Assembly: GCA_946410525.1 (NCBI GenBank) | Contig: CAMKAQ010000087.1 | Span: 1-5,015 of the forward strand | Origin: an uncultured Caryophanales bacterium | Lineage (GTDB): Bacteria; Bacillota_I; Bacilli_A; RFN20; CAG-826 | DNA: 5,015 bases | Direction: 5' to 3' | Part shown: in pieces, positions 4,948 through 5,015 of the stretch | Numbering within the stretch: position 1 is the first letter of the stretch | How the letters are laid out: each line of letters begins with the position of its first letter | Notes under the pieces: generated by a model | What the model was told of the DNA's origin: nothing | Databases searched by the model: none | The model's input: the letters and a program-made list of their open reading frames with translations, nothing else | Position numbers and translations under genes: made by a program

Positions 4948-5015
4948 ATGCAGATTCATTTCACAGGTACAAAACCGATCTTTGAGGAGATCGTCGAGCA
5001 AATAAAACTCTACAT
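4948..5015 (+). CDS. GntR-family transcriptional regulator, N-terminus only (cut by window)
   Basis: An open frame from ATG 4948 runs off the window after 22 codons. The visible residues, MQIHFTGTKPIFEEIVEQ then IKLY, match the start of the winged-helix domain of GntR proteins, especially the short YtrA-type group ('PIYEQIVEQIK'). Members bind DNA as dimers and often repress their own operon together with ABC-transporter genes. Those would lie beyond the right edge, so this is an expectation, not an observation. It is separated from the preceding operon by a terminator. Confidence 0.75.
   Translation, partial: MQIHFTGTKPIFEEIVEQIKLY

Overview
The window looks like chromosomal DNA from an uncultured low-to-mid-GC Firmicutes/Bacilli lineage, possibly a gut or rumen clade near Erysipelotrichales, RF39 or Acholeplasmatales. 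That placement is an inference. It rests on a CdaA-type diadenylate cyclase, a Gly tRNA with encoded CCA, AT-rich intrinsic terminators, exclusive TAA stops in the four genes whose ends are visible, and weak or absent Shine-Dalgarno sites before most genes. Tryptophan is encoded by TGG and the long frames contain no in-frame TGA, so the genetic code is standard rather than the Mycoplasma code.

Layout, left to right. (1) The 3' part of a membrane-anchored HAMP-GGDEF diguanylate cyclase (+) runs into a hairpin terminator that works for both strands. (2) Convergent to it is a GufA-type ZIP metal transporter (-). Its promoter has a consensus extended -10, followed by a perfect 8-bp inverted repeat at the predicted transcript start, which is a good candidate for a metal-responsive operator. 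(3) A tRNA-Gly(CCC) gene (-) has its own promoter and a GAAA-tetraloop terminator, so it is a separate unit from the ZIP gene. (4) A 211-nt intergenic stretch with overlapping, mutually exclusive hairpins leads into (5) a CdaA-like diadenylate cyclase (+). This cyclase has the DGA motif but RHQ in place of the usual RHR, and it is not followed by cdaR or glmM. (6) A two-gene operon (+) follows: a membrane-anchored NERD-like protein and a six-helix membrane protein overlapping it by 17 bp. It has an extended -10 promoter flanked by two inverted repeats and ends at a terminator preceded by a 22-bp AT palindrome. (7) At the right edge is the first 22 codons of a GntR-family (YtrA-like) regulator.

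The window therefore holds two cyclic-dinucleotide synthases, one for c-di-GMP and one for c-di-AMP, about 1.3 kb apart with a metal transporter and a tRNA between them. Nothing shows that they form one system. The least familiar part is the NERD-like/membrane-protein pair, together with a 14-bp element shared between its promoter and the region just upstream of the GntR gene. This suggests, but does not prove, that the GntR protein regulates the operon. No mobile element, CRISPR array or clear horizontally acquired segment was seen.
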